Below are positions 47,995 to 59,879 of a stretch of DNA of 64,000 nt, piece after piece (the first letter of the stretch is position 1; every line of letters starts with the position of its first letter). The stretch is from positions 42,485,692 through 42,549,691 of the forward strand of contig CM070633.1 in the NCBI GenBank assembly GCA_036346255.1, in the 5' to 3' direction. Position numbers and translations under genes: made by a program. The notes below the pieces were generated by a model. That model did not search any database. It was not told the origin of the DNA and saw only the letters and a list, made by a program, of their open reading frames with translations. This stretch comes from Ampelocalamus luodianensis. Lineage: Eukaryota > Streptophyta > Magnoliopsida > Poales > Poaceae.

Positions 47995-50900
47995 TGTCGG
48001 GACCCGAAAATACATCTCAGGAACCCTCTGTGTATTCTGAACTAGTCCCAGATCAGTAGCTAGCTCACACAGGATAACCGTGGTGAAATACCATCCATCT
48101 ATTCAATTTAACTAAAAAGATCTCAAAGTAACAAATAATAATAATAACTGGACCTTATGGTCAACGTTTACTTAACTTGCCACGTAGGGCTAAAGAAACA
48201 AATAAACTCTTGCAGCGGAACGAAACTCTTCAAATGGCCAATCAACATGCCCACAGGCAATCGAGTGGAGAAACGCATCCTAATCCACAAAACCTTCATG
48301 GTCCTCCTGGGCGAAGAACTCTTGGGCAGCTTGATATTCTTCTGTGGAGATTAAGCAACACAGGGCGCAAAGCCATGAGTACTTTGAATGTACTCAACAA
48401 GCCGTGGGGAAATGTATGCAAATAATATTCATGCAGGGCTTGACCAAAGATTAGCTGTATGGCTCTTTTGCAGAAAACAACATTTATGATAAATACAATA
48501 AATAGATTGAAATGTGTAATTGAAAACATTAATAAGTAATTAAACACTTTCTTTGAAACAACTAGTGAACTTCCCATTCACTCCCAACCAAACCAAAGAT
48601 AAGTGAATTCCCCATTCACCAATCGACACAACCCACCAAGTGAACGACCTATTCACCAAACGAACATTATATTCATCAAGTGAACTTCTCATTCACACTC
48701 CGACACATTTTCGAAGAAACTCTATCTCCCGTGTGAAATCCCCGAGCACGTTCATAACCGCGGACACGGCTATTCGAATAGTTTTACACTCTGCAGAGGT
48801 TGTACAGCTTGACCCACAAGAGATAGATCAACTTATAATGTCCGTTTAACACACTTCCGAGGTGTGCGACTAAGTGATCATCACAAGGCTTTTACAAAGC
48901 TCCTTCCTAACCCAGTTCTGCCCGCTAAGGTTTCAACATTGAATGTCTTTCCGACCAGACAGGGCCCCCCTCTTGCGCCACCGTGAGAATACGTTTTCCA
49001 CGACTCACACTTCACATGATAGAACCGAAATTAAGACATTGCTAATTAATCAGCCAGGTCCGTCCCATACCAGACATGTGGTTGTACGGTTAAGGCCCAG
49101 TTCAATGGCGCACAAGATTAAGTCCTTGACAAGTTACTCAGGCGAGACTACCACAAACCCACAACATGTTCAAACCACATCCCCACTATCCACAAACCAC
49201 TCGCCCGAGCGAAAACCATTTTGTTTAACCAACACCAATGACATACCCTGTCATGGTACCCAAATTTTAACAAGAATGGCTCACCACCACGATTCCATAT
49301 TTCATTAAGTCAACATTGATCATTATGACACATGTGATGACAAACCCATCGTAACTAAGCAAGACTAAGCATATGTACGATACCCATATTGGCAATATAA
49401 ATATGTCCAACTACAATTACCCATGCTAAGGTGACAAAGGATTCATGGCATTCAAATAACCAATGGAGGCATAATGACAACAGGTAATAACTAATCCCAA
49501 AACAATTTAATATAAGGATTTAATTGATATATACCACTACAAAGATGATGTCTTACAAATGTACCACTCGAAAGTTTTTTCTTCTAAGAATGCCACTGCA
49601 TAGTGTGTGATTTTTAGAACAAAACACTAGCAGGTGGCAGATTTGGATCAATAAAACTAGCAGTGGCATATTAGAAAATTTCCCTTTATATAAAGGTAGC
49701 ATGCAATTATATAAAATAAGATACTTTTGAAATCATGGGTTCAATATGATCAAAGGAACACGACTTGCCTTGGAATAAATCCAGTGATTGATCTTGATCT
49801 TGGTAGGCTACTCCTTGCTCAAAGCTTCCCGAAGTATCGACGTCTATTCGTAAAACAAGCAAATAACACAAATAAATAAATAACAGAGAGAAAACAAACT
49901 CCAAAAATTAAATAAAAATCTCATATAAATAGATCTCGAATTTAGATAAATTTAGGAATTTGAATGGACTCAATCGGAGTTCGGATGCAAAAGATATGGG
50001 CTCTAGAAGATTGAAATCACATAAAATACTGAAAATCAGAATTTATAGATTTACTGAATTATTTTTCTGAAGGAAAAAGGAGTTATGACATCAGCTGACG
50101 TCAGCAGAGCGGTTCGGACGGGATGACAATTCTTCCGACAGGTGGGACCCACTCGTCATAGAGGTGGTGCACCATGGACTGGTTTCATGGGCCTTTGGCT
50201 CGGGTGGACTTTTTGGGTATGCCACATGGCCTTGACACGCATGCCACGCAAGCAAAGGAGATGAGGTGGCTCTGAGATGGATGATGATGTGGAGGCCAAG
50301 TCAGTAGAGAGAAGACATGCCGGCGACGAGATTGGCAGCACCGACGGCGACTGGTGGCGACAAAGCTTCGGTGAAGTGGAAAAACGGGTTCCCGTGAGCA
50401 AGGCGAAGCTCGGGGAGGTGGTTCTGCGGCAAGGGCGGCAAGGGTTCACCGACGGCGACGACTTGAGCGGCGGTGAGGTCCTCGGCTCATGACGGAATTG
50501 GTGAAGGAGTGGCGCCCGATGAAAACTAAGAGGAGCATGGGGTCGGCGACGACACCAGGAATACAAGGAAAGGCTCGGGAGGTCCGGAGGTGAACCATGC
50601 CGCGGCAATCCAAGGATGACCGAGACAAGGAAGATGAGCGCGCAAGACACCTCGGTGGTCCGAGAGAGATACAAGAGAGGGTTTCGATGAGAAAACATCG
50701 CGCACAAGATGACGACTCAAAAGGCACGATGCTCACCGGCGGTGTAGATCAAGAAGAGAGGCGCGCGGCTTGTCGACGAAGATGAAAACGGTGAACAAGG
50801 CTTCTCCAAGCGAGTGAGTGCAAGCATGGTGAAGCCCTCGCTATTGCGAACCCAACGGAGGAAGAATCACGGCCGGAGATGGACCAACGGCGGAGAAATC

Positions 50901-51548
50901 CGGTGGAGACGAAGCTTCAACAATGGCGCGCGGTAGCGAACCGACAACACGAAGAACGAATCGGCGGCGCTTTAGGGTTTTGGAAGAGGATGGCGGTGCG
51001 GAGGTCTTGACACGGTTGGGAGGCCTTAAATAGTGCCGAAGGGAGGAGTCCTGAGGAGCACGCGCGCGCTGCTCGTGAAGAACACGGACTCACGGGAGTC
51101 CTTGGAGAAGACGATGGCCAAGCTGACAGGGTGGGGCCACCGTCAGCGGAAGAAGGGACCGAGAGCGAGCGGGCGGGCTGCGGCTGGAGCAAGGCCACGC
51201 GGGCTGGGCCGGAGGGAGAAGGACATGGGCCAAAGAACAGCAGATTCGGCCCGGAAGCAAAACTGAGATTTTAAACTAGTTTTTCTTTTTAGAAAATAGC
51301 TGAAAATCCAAATGGCAAAAGAAAATAGCAAATGCACTCGGAAAAATTCTAGAAAATTCTAGAAAATATATCCAAGCACATAGAACCCAAATAAAATAAT
51401 TTTTAATATAGTTGATGTTGACATTAATCATATTAAATTATTTTTGAACTCTGAAAATTCATATTAAGCTTTAACTTTTACCAGAAAAATCCAAATGGTT
51501 CTTTTTCTTTTAAAACTTTAAAACAGACCAAATTTTTGGGATGTTACA
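47995..51548 (-). repeat. Right LTR (5' LTR) of E
   Basis: TGTCGGGACCC...GGGATGTTACA, 3554 bp. A TATA-like CTATTTAAGG lies on the minus strand at 51024-51033. Palindrome at 48770-48781. It carries a 175-bp MITE-like insertion at 49510-49684. Confidence 0.9.
49510..49684. mobile_element. MITE-like insertion in the right LTR of E
   Basis: The left LTR reads ACAATTTATATAAAGG (near 43521); here 175 bp are inserted with TTTA on both sides (49506-49509 and 49685-49688). The ends share inverted similarity (GGATTTAATTGATATATACC against GGGAAATTTTCTAATATGCC). It has no coding capacity and must be younger than E. Confidence 0.75.
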
Positions 51549-51553
51549 TTTGA

Positions 51554-51886
51554 CGACTAGCTTGGCGGCCTGGTTGGTTGCCTTGTGGGAAAAGGCACAC
51601 TAATTGTCTCTTTTATTTATCGCCATCTTATGGCACTTTTGCTTCCGCTGTTTACTTAGTTATTTGTATGTCTTTTGGCCGGTTGGCCTCTCTGTTGTAA
51701 TAATCTTTATCTATTGTATGTCTTTGGTTAGACTTGTTGTATGGAATTGATGCATGATTTTGTAACGGGTGTGTATACTGCATTTCTGGGAAGTATACAT
51801 ATCCTGAGGCTTGGTTTATTTGAATTGTGATGCTAGGGTCAATGGAAGGCTAAGAACTACAAGTCGAATAAACCGGGGTCCTCACA
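51554..51886 (+). repeat. 3' end of the 5' LTR of C
   Basis: Resumes C after E and matches the end of solo LTR B (AGCTTGGCGG, GGTTGGTTGCCTTGTGG), ending GGGGTCCTCACA. Confidence 0.85.
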
Positions 51887-51890
51887 AAGT

Positions 51891-51903
51891 TGGTATTAGA
51901 GCC
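51891..51903 (+). other. Primer binding site of C
   Basis: TGGTATTAGAGCC, one change from the Met-tRNA site, 4 bp after the LTR. The following CATACTGACCGTAGAA resembles the same position in E. Confidence 0.75.
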
Positions 51904-53754
51904 ATACTGACCGTAGAAACCCCTAGCTTGGTCGTCTTTAGGATATTTTGAAAAACTTATTTTCAAAATGTCAAATGGTTTATGAAAACTTAAGTAAGTT
52001 CTCAGATTTTACTCCTTACCTATCTTAGCTTGCTCATCTTACCTTATTCTTGTTGAGTTTTCGAAAAAGTTGTTTCCCTCTCTTCTCCTTTCAAAGTTAG
52101 TTGGTTATCGGTTAAATTTGGTTTGGGGAATAATAAGAGTTAAAAATATGATGTGTTGGTTGTTATTTAGTAAAGATTAGAAGCATTTGGAGTTGGAAAA
52201 CTCAGCTCGAACGCGGTTACGAAATCTGGACAGCAAGCACTTAGTTTTTCGTTAGGGCTAAAAATGAGATGATAAATCAACTAAAACTCATGGGATTAAA
52301 AGGGTAAGATGTGATATTAGATGGCTAGTACCCAATGCACCCTTATATGGTTTTGCCATGCCTTTTAGATGCGTTAGAACTTGAGTTGTGTTCTAAAATG
52401 TTATCATCCTAAACGATTGCTCGTTCGTTTAATACGAGTTAGTCGTACCGGGAAGCAAATCTTTTGCTTTGTGGTTTTGCACTGGTCTTATGCTTTCATA
52501 CAAATATTTGGAGTTCATTTCTTGCTTGTTATGTGTTTGCAATCGGGTTAGGGTAATGTCTGTTTCTCCTAAACGATACCTTATTGCGATATTATGGTTA
52601 AATTAGGGTTTATTCTTAGAATATATACGCCCTAATGATATTACTTAGTTTATAGACGCTAGATTTTGTAATCACTTGCTCTCCTTGTTCCAAATAGTTG
52701 CGCATCGCCTACTGGCGGCATGCATCGCAATTATGTCGGAAAACTATCGGTGGTTCAATTGATCTCATTTTGGTGATTTTGGAATGATTAGTACATGCTA
52801 GAATTAAATTGCATACCCATTGCCATTCCCTCACCTTATGCCCATTCTTTCCTCAACTTATCTTTCATGTACCGAAATATTTAAGGGGGGTAGAAGATAC
52901 CTCAAAATACTTGTTAGACATCTTAATCCTTATCCTTGGATCATGCATATAGTTTCTCAATTAACTCAAGTGTAACATGTTACCCAAGTTGTATAAAACA
53001 AGAAGCATGGTTGGTAGTTCATCTTAGTGATTAAAAGCATGAAAATGACGAATATGTAAAGGTATAAATTGAAATTGTTATGTTACATTTGATAGGATCA
53101 TGAAAGCATGCATGTAAGTAGTTGCACTCTCACTAATCAAAATTTAAAATTTGCCTTAGGACTAATTTGCACACATGCATTCCCTTGTGCATTCATCCTG
53201 TATATTTCCCTTTCCAAGCCAGATAGATACAACTAGAGAAGTAAGGGTTAAGTGAGACTACCATAAAACATGCATTAACCTCCTTTCTCTGCTCTATAGT
53301 AACCCCTTCCCTCTAGATAGTTTGTATTCTTTCATTCTACCAGAAGACAACATGAAGCTTGATATATTTGAATTACCTTCGAATCAAGAAAGGAAAGGTT
53401 AAACAAAGCAATGGAAAGGAAAATGTGTCAGCAACGTCAGGATACTGCGTCATGATCTTCCAGCACTATCTTTGAAGGAAATCAAGACAACAGATGATGC
53501 ATTTCGTTTAGAGTTGAAAATAACCACTTAGAAAACACTTAACAGAAGGACACTAGAAATCCTTCAACAAAGCTTCCCACTTTAGAATCTAAAACTTCTG
53601 AAGAACCTCTCTGGATTCGGAATTGAGTTCGTTTTATGACGAAATCCGAGGTATAACCACGTGACCAAAACCAGCTAGGCTTGCCACAGCCTTCCGTTCC
53701 GACTTCCGAACTATCGGAATCTCGGGACGAGATTCTATTTAAGGGGGGTAGATT
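51904..53754 (+). other. Non-coding internal region of C
   Basis: About 1.85 kb with no frame resembling gag or pol; only short frames exist. It ends in the polypurine tract AAGGGGGGTAGAT (53741-53753), matching that of E in style. Its replication would need proteins supplied by other elements. Confidence 0.75.
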
Positions 53755-54828
53755 TGTAACACCTCAAAAACCTTAAGCTGGATTAAGTAAGTATCTAATG
53801 TGCATTTGTGAAATTTTGGACTTTTTTAAAACTTTTTGTTGCGGTAAATAGGTTTCAAGTGTGGGAATGTTTTAGTTGGATTCTATATTCTCTGACATGC
53901 TTGTTGGATTTTCTGAATTTTGGAGCTTATCCGGTTCCTGATTAATTTGCATGTTCAACTTTGAGTTTGAATTTAAAACACTAACCTAATAGATAAATAA
54001 AACAAACGCAAATGAAAGTGATAATTTAAAATCTAAACTCAGTATAATTATTCTAAATATAAATGGAGGAATTAATTAAATCATGTTTTGCAATTTTCCC
54101 ACATCAAGTAATAATAATAATCAATATTAAATCAAATTGCTAGAAAAATTGCAATTAAAAATTTAATTATTTTGATTTTATGTTTTCACATGCATCCCAA
54201 AAATCATGTCATTATGTATGCGTTATTATCATCATCCTTCTTTTTCGATTCGACCGACTGTAGGTGAAACGCCTGCGTGTCCCTTCTTTTCCATTCCTGC
54301 TAACTCCCTTCGCTTCTCTCCTTCAAATCTCATCTAAAAACTCAAAACCAAGTCATGCATGTCGTACCGCCGCGATCGTCATCGCACGACCAACCCATTT
54401 CTGCAACCCGTTTTCGCATGCATGGCAGTTTGAGCGATTTCGCAAGAGGAGAGGATAAGTCGCAGATAAAACACCTGCGTGTTCATTCTTTCCCCAACTT
54501 CTCTCCTCGCAATCACAATCAAAAACCAAAAATCATGCGACGCATGTTATACCGTTGCGATCACCGTCTCGAGGGCATTCCGTTTCTGCAATCGTATCTC
54601 GCATGCAAGGTCATTTGAGCAAGTTGGAAAAATGTGAGAGAAATACACTGCTATTTATTCCACTGCTATTTCTCTTACTGTCATTTCCTATTTTCTTTTC
54701 TCTCACTGTCACTTATGCCTTCCCACATCAACTTCTTTCCCCACCGAGCCCCTGCCTCTTCTGCTGCGTCGGCCGCCACCCTGGCTCCTCCCCCTTCCTC
54801 CGTCGCTGGCCCCTTCCACCGCTGCCAC
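53755..54828 (+). repeat. Truncated 3' LTR of C
   Basis: TGTAACACCTC at 53755, closely matching 32080-32799 followed by 35979-36330. Similarity stops after CCGCTGCCAC (36330 in the 5' copy), where CAD intron DNA begins. This is a deletion junction. Confidence 0.9.
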
Positions 54829-54897
54829 CCCCCGGCGACTACACATATCTTTTGCTACGCTATGTTTGCATCCATTAATTGTTGATTAATTGATTAC

Positions 54898-55013
54898 CCG
54901 GGAACAATGGGGTACAGAGCGTTGCCCCAGTCGTTCTTGATGATGTGGATGTCAGTGTGGCAGATCCCGAAGTAGAGCACCTTGATCGTGACATCGCCGT
55001 CTTTCGAGACTCG
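54898..55013 (-). pseudogene. CAD pseudogene, exon 2 remnant
   Basis: The minus strand encodes DVTIKVLYFGICHTDIHIIK and NDWGNALYPIVPG, matching exon 2 of the intact CAD gene, and ends at the same position with a good GT donor (54897-54896). The first Cys of CGIC has become Phe. The acceptor AG expected before the exon is not evident. DNA from 54829 to 54897 is former intron 2. With the exon 4 remnant at 23660-23932 it forms one split pseudogene whose exon 3 is missing. Exon 1 was not found to the right. Confidence 0.9.
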
Positions 55014-55248
55014 ATAAATAGTAATCGCAGATAGGATTCCATCAACCGATATAAGACGAAGAAAGGAAAGGACCACAAGAGTATCTCATTCGCTAAGTCT
55101 GAGAAGGCACTCAACTCTGAACAATTCATATGCTAAATTAATTTCTCCAACAGAAACTAAATTCAGTAGAATCCTTTTGGATAAGTGTGTTGACTTTTAG
55201 TCTCTTTTTTTTTTGGCTCCAACTGTAAAATAAATGGGATTGTCTACA
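55014..55248. other. Flank of the CAD pseudogene, no exon seen
   Basis: Expected to hold intron 1 and exon 1 of the split CAD copy, but no exon 1-like sequence is visible before the next LTR. Exon 1 may be lost or lie beyond 59.5 kb. Confidence 0.4.
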
Positions 55249-58200
55249 TGGGGTCCCCAAAATCGAATCTGGTTCAAGTCAAGTGATTGCGCAGAAGGCA
55301 CAACCCTAAACATGAAACGAAACTGATTTCAAGATTACCAGATATGCATCTCATGTTAGTTCCCAAGGATCAGTGACTAACATGTACATATAAAAACAAC
55401 ATGGATCACAACCATGGTCAAATATGCAAAAATATTAGAAGTATTATTATTTCAATTTCAACAAATAGGACCTAACGGCCCGATTTTCGCATAAGGGCCA
55501 ACCGGCCAAATCTGATCATAAGACAATAAATTGCAGCGGAAGAAAACATGAAAATAAAGGTAAATTACTAGGTTGGCATGCCCAAAACCCACAAGCAACC
55601 AACTAAAGTTAAAGCCGATGCATCTGCCGCTATCGCCCAGAACTGGAGCGATGGTTAAAACCATTTCGTGCGACGTTCTTACCTGAAACAAGTGGTCAAT
55701 CTGATTGAGTACAAAAGGTACTCGCAAGACTTACACAAACTAATAAAAGAATGTGTATGATAGAGCATATCCAAAGGATTAGAGAATATATATATATATG
55801 CTAGAGGCTGTCCAAAGGATAGGTTATATTGACTTAAGTTTTGCATAAAGCGACAAGTTTTGTTCCTACACATTCTATTTTGTCAAAGCCATTTAGTAAA
55901 TCAAATTTAGACTAAAAGAATTTAGTGACAATAAGATAGACATATATCAAACAATACCAAAGTGGACAACCCACTTTGATAAACTAAAATGCATGACAAA
56001 CCGGTCATGCCGATACCATGTTGTTCCCATATCAAGTTTTAAATTTTCAGTCTACAATGGTGACAATTAAAACCAAGTCGTCCGTAACCGTGGACACGGT
56101 TATTCGAATAGTTTTAACCCTGCAGGGGTGTACATCTTTACCCACACGACTTGACTAGCACGTAAGCCTCCGGATAATAACACACTTCCTTTGGTATGCC
56201 AGCCGAGGAAATCAAGACTCGGTATTTTTCAGCAAGACGATCTTATTGAGTTGAATCACCCATGCGAGACCTGATCTCACTTAGTACAAGTTTCTGATAG
56301 AACCTGCTAACCAGGGCACGCAAGTTGTACCGGGAGTGCCGACCCAATCGACAGAAATTAAATGACAGAAATTAAAGTTGTGCTCACTGCACATAATAGA
56401 TTGCAATCGGATCCCTAATAACAACATGATCATACACATGCGTCCTTACACCACCTATTTTCCAACTCAATAAGATCTTCCCCTTACTTAACCAAGCGGC
56501 GCCTATAATACCGTATGTGGAAGTACGATTGATACTTGGAGTAACCGCCCAAAAGCTTCGATCCTTAATGATTCGGACAAGACGACCACATACCCAATTC
56601 TCGTGCACGGAGGCACCCACACTATCCACCACTTGTCTAGATCTAAATCATGTTTCAAAGATCAAAATTTATACTAAAACATCAGATTAGAGATCTGAAC
56701 AAAACTTAGAAACATAAAATGTTCAGTGTTTCCTTTGATTGACGAGATAAGCCCGTCAACCGAACTAACGTATCTAATAACTTGCAGGTCTAAGCATTCA
56801 TACAAAGCATAAGTATGATCACAATATATCCAACTTAAGCTCAACTGTATGGAATGATTAAGGATAAACCACAAGCATTAGGATATAACTAATCTAAACT
56901 CACAAGTTAAAAATATGGCAAAAATAGCATGCAAGCAATTATTATTGCAATTCAAAATACTAAAGTACAAAATCGGGATCAAGATGATGCAAGAGGATGC
57001 TTGCCTTGTTGATAAACCACTTGTTCTGTCTCGTGATTTTTGGGGATATATTCACTCACGTCCGCAATTCGTAATCTAGAAAACATTAACCACGAATAAA
57101 CACCGAGAACAATCAAAATCCAAAATGTCCAAACAAGCATGAAATTTATGCTTCAGTGAGGTTCAGATATTATATGATTTGAGGTAAAAATTTTAGTTCA
57201 TTTAGTGTTCATATGAATTTTTCAATGTTAAAGTCATTAGGACACAATTAATTTTCTGTAATAGAAACATGTTCAAAACCTATTTCAATTAAAAGTACAG
57301 TAAAAATATGAACCGACAAAATTTGTTTCGCTTAATTTAGAGTTAACATGAATTAGTTATGAATTTTATAAGTTTAAACCATTTTTCAGTTCAAAAGTAA
57401 TTCATTTCGGAAATTCTAACCGCACTGAATACTTTTCTTACTCAGCCGAACATAGCTATTGTCGCTTGCAAGCGGGACCCCAGGTCAAGGTTGACTTGGT
57501 CAACATTGACTCAGCCCCAGCCGAAACAACGTCGAAGACGTATTTTATCAATACGTCTTCAAATAACTAACGCAGACTTTCGGTTGAAACGCAAAAGAAA
57601 TATGTTTTCCTTAACTGAAAACGCCTTTCCCGACTTTACGCAATGACTTAACCGGCCCGAGAGGCCCACATGTCAGTGAGACGCTATACCATTAACTTAA
57701 ACTAAACAACACTTAATACTAAACTGATAGTGTTTAACTCTGATCGCAAGCTATAGTTGCTGGTCGGGATTTCCGACAACACAGCTTTTGCTCCCACGCT
57801 CTTGGCTGGCGGCTAGCTGGCGCGGTGGGGCATGACCGCGTGAACCAAAGGCCAAAATGGATTCACAAAAGCAATGCGGTCCTAGTGGTGGCCGGAACAT
57901 GGCCGGAGCGGCGACGCGATAGTAGGATGTGGCGGCGGTATTACGACATAAGTTAAGTGGGCAAGTCAACTCGGCTACACACTGAGCAATCAAATGGGTG
58001 TACAAGCATCCCTAGGGTCTAGGGAGCCTACCGGGACCAAGGAAATGGCTGGAGGATCACGGTGGCTCGCCGATGACGATGATCGAAAAGAGGCAAAAAG
58101 GAGCCCCACGTTGACACGACACCCTGAGCAAGGAATCAAACAATGGGTGATCGGAATAGGTTACAAGGACACATTAGATGCTTAAACCGGAAGGAATCGA

Positions 58201-59523
58201 GAAATCACCCACCAGGGCGGAGATGAGAATGAAGGAACTGTTTTCGGCCGAAACAAGAACAACTCCAAAATTCCAATGATCCTGTGGGTCGATGAACAAA
58301 TTATTTGAGGGGTTTTACTCCTAATAACCTAGAACAAGATGCGACGCGCAAGAATTAAGAAGGAGCTCACCGGATAAGAAGATGCCACGGGGTGGCACTC
58401 GGAGCGCGCCCGGGAACCAGCAAAAGACACCCTCGTGGTCCGGGAGCTACGGTCAAAGACACAGCCTCACAGCCTCAAATTAGGAGTATGTACACGACAA
58501 AGTGAGAGTAGAAGAACGGCACAAGAATGGAAGGATAAGTCACAGTGTGGAGGGAGAGAGGTCAAGTGGATCAACTCGGCTGAGAGAGAAAAAGTGTGAG
58601 TTGTGAGGGTTTCGACCCGGGAAAGGACACATCAACGATTCGTGGCAGCAAAGGAGGTGATGACAAGCTCGGTGCCGAGATAACGTGGCATTGCATGCTC
58701 GGGAATGCCTGGAGTGCTTGCCACCTCCTTCTTGCGCGCTGGAGCTCGCGGAGGCTCGAAGCGGCGTGGAGAAGACGAGACCGACAGGTGGGTCTGCGTT
58801 GTCGGTGACTGCGTGAAGCGGTGCGAGTCGGTAAGGCGCGAGCGAATGGATGCGGTCCATTTGAAAACCGACGGTCAAGATTGCGTGGAGATTCCGGATG
58901 GTCCGAACAGCCCATAAGATCTGGACGGTCTGTTTAACATCGGACGGCGCGCGCGAGAGGGTGCGATCGGACTCAGATGTGAACGAAGAGATGCGGTCCA
59001 GCCAAGTCAAGAGGGTCGGGTTCGGTCGCTCACACCAAAGGGATTAGGTTAGGTCGATTAGTTGACCGGTTTGAATTCAAAAGTTTCTAGTTTGACTAGA
59101 GGTTTAAAAATAGAAATAAAATTTGTAAAATTTTGAAATTTTTCATAGAGGATACTAGGATACTATAGAACCCATATAAATTTTATAAACCCATTGTTCA
59201 TGACTTAATTGCTTTATTTAAAATTCTTTTTAGATGCTATTTATGAATTGAACATAGATTTTTATCCATGTCAAGATGAGTTCTAAAAATTTCACAAAAA
59301 TCATATTAATTCATGATAATTATTATAGTATTTGAATAATTTATTTTCCAGAGATGTTTACAAGCATTAATTTCAGTTTTCTTTTGGAGTTGCATTTTAA
59401 GATGTGGGTTTCCATTTTTTTTTGAATAATTCAAGTGCAACCATTTATGCATATGCTCCAAAAACAACATGTATGCTCATGAAATGCATATAATTACCAT
59501 ATATACAAAATGGGGCTGTGACA
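55249..59523 (-). mobile_element. Giant solo LTR (minus orientation)
   Basis: The plus strand starts TGGGGTCCCC and ends GGGGCTGTGACA, about 4.3 kb. GTCTA occurs just outside both ends (55242-55246 and 59524-59528), with two unexplained bases (CA) on the left, so the left edge is uncertain by 2 bp. It shares with B-E a GC-rich zone (57750-59030) and the palindrome (TTATTCGAATAG, one mismatch, at 56100-56111). No primer site or internal DNA adjoins it. Confidence 0.7.
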
Positions 59524-59698
59524 GTCTATATAGAATTCGCATGTTTTCTCATTAAAAAACTGTGACATTTTGAAAGTTCATTTACAACTCCATTATACAT
59601 AAATTACAGTAAATTATTTATGTAATTTTAGTTCTTGGTCACTGTAATTATTCTTGAAAGTCTTAATAACTCATATTTCCATCACATGATTTAAAATC

Positions 59699-59879
59699 TC
59701 ACATGTACTTTGAGAGGTTGACCAAAAACAAAGACAAAAAAAATTATATACTACCAAAATACGGTAATATGATGAACCCGTTATGTTCTTCACATGTATT
59801 TTGAGAGGTTGAGCAAAAATAAAGACAAAAAATAAAATTATATATCAACAAAATACGGTAATATGGTGAACCCGTTATG
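59699..59879. repeat. Tandem duplication, 91-bp period
   Basis: TCACATGTACTTTGAGAGG at 59699 recurs at 59790, and both copies end in ATGAACCCGTTATG. Neighbouring DNA at 59529-60084 shows no supported gene. Confidence 0.8.

Larger units (their letters stand above)
42013..51548 (-). mobile_element. Gag-only LTR retrotransposon E (TR-GAG type), complete
   Basis: LTRs at 42013-45976 and 47995-51548 are flanked by the exact target duplication TTTGA (42008-42012 and 51549-51553). The minus orientation is set by the primer site at 47978-47990, gag, and a polypurine tract beside the left LTR. The internal region is about 2.0 kb and holds only gag; protease, RT and integrase are absent. Each LTR is therefore longer than the internal region. 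By eye the LTRs differ at roughly 2-3% of sites in the first 330 bp, so insertion is fairly recent. It sits in the 5' LTR of C. Confidence 0.93.
32080..54828 (+). mobile_element. Giant-LTR non-coding retrotransposon C, multiply interrupted
   Basis: The 5' LTR begins TGTAACAGCCC at 32080 and ends CCTCACA at 51886. The internal region is 51887-53754. The truncated 3' LTR is 53755-54828. Removing D, the CACTA element and E leaves a 5' LTR of about 5.4 kb and an internal region of only 1.87 kb without coding capacity, a LARD-type structure. The LTR copies agree closely where both exist (32080-32799 plus 35979-36330, against 53755-54828). Internal sequence at both ends resembles E, so C is a related element lacking gag. 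It is inserted in H at GCTAC. Confidence 0.85.

Noticed and set aside
55242..55248. Exact target duplication for the right solo LTR
   Set aside because: GTCTA is present on both sides but leaves two extra bases on the left, so I do not claim an exact edge.
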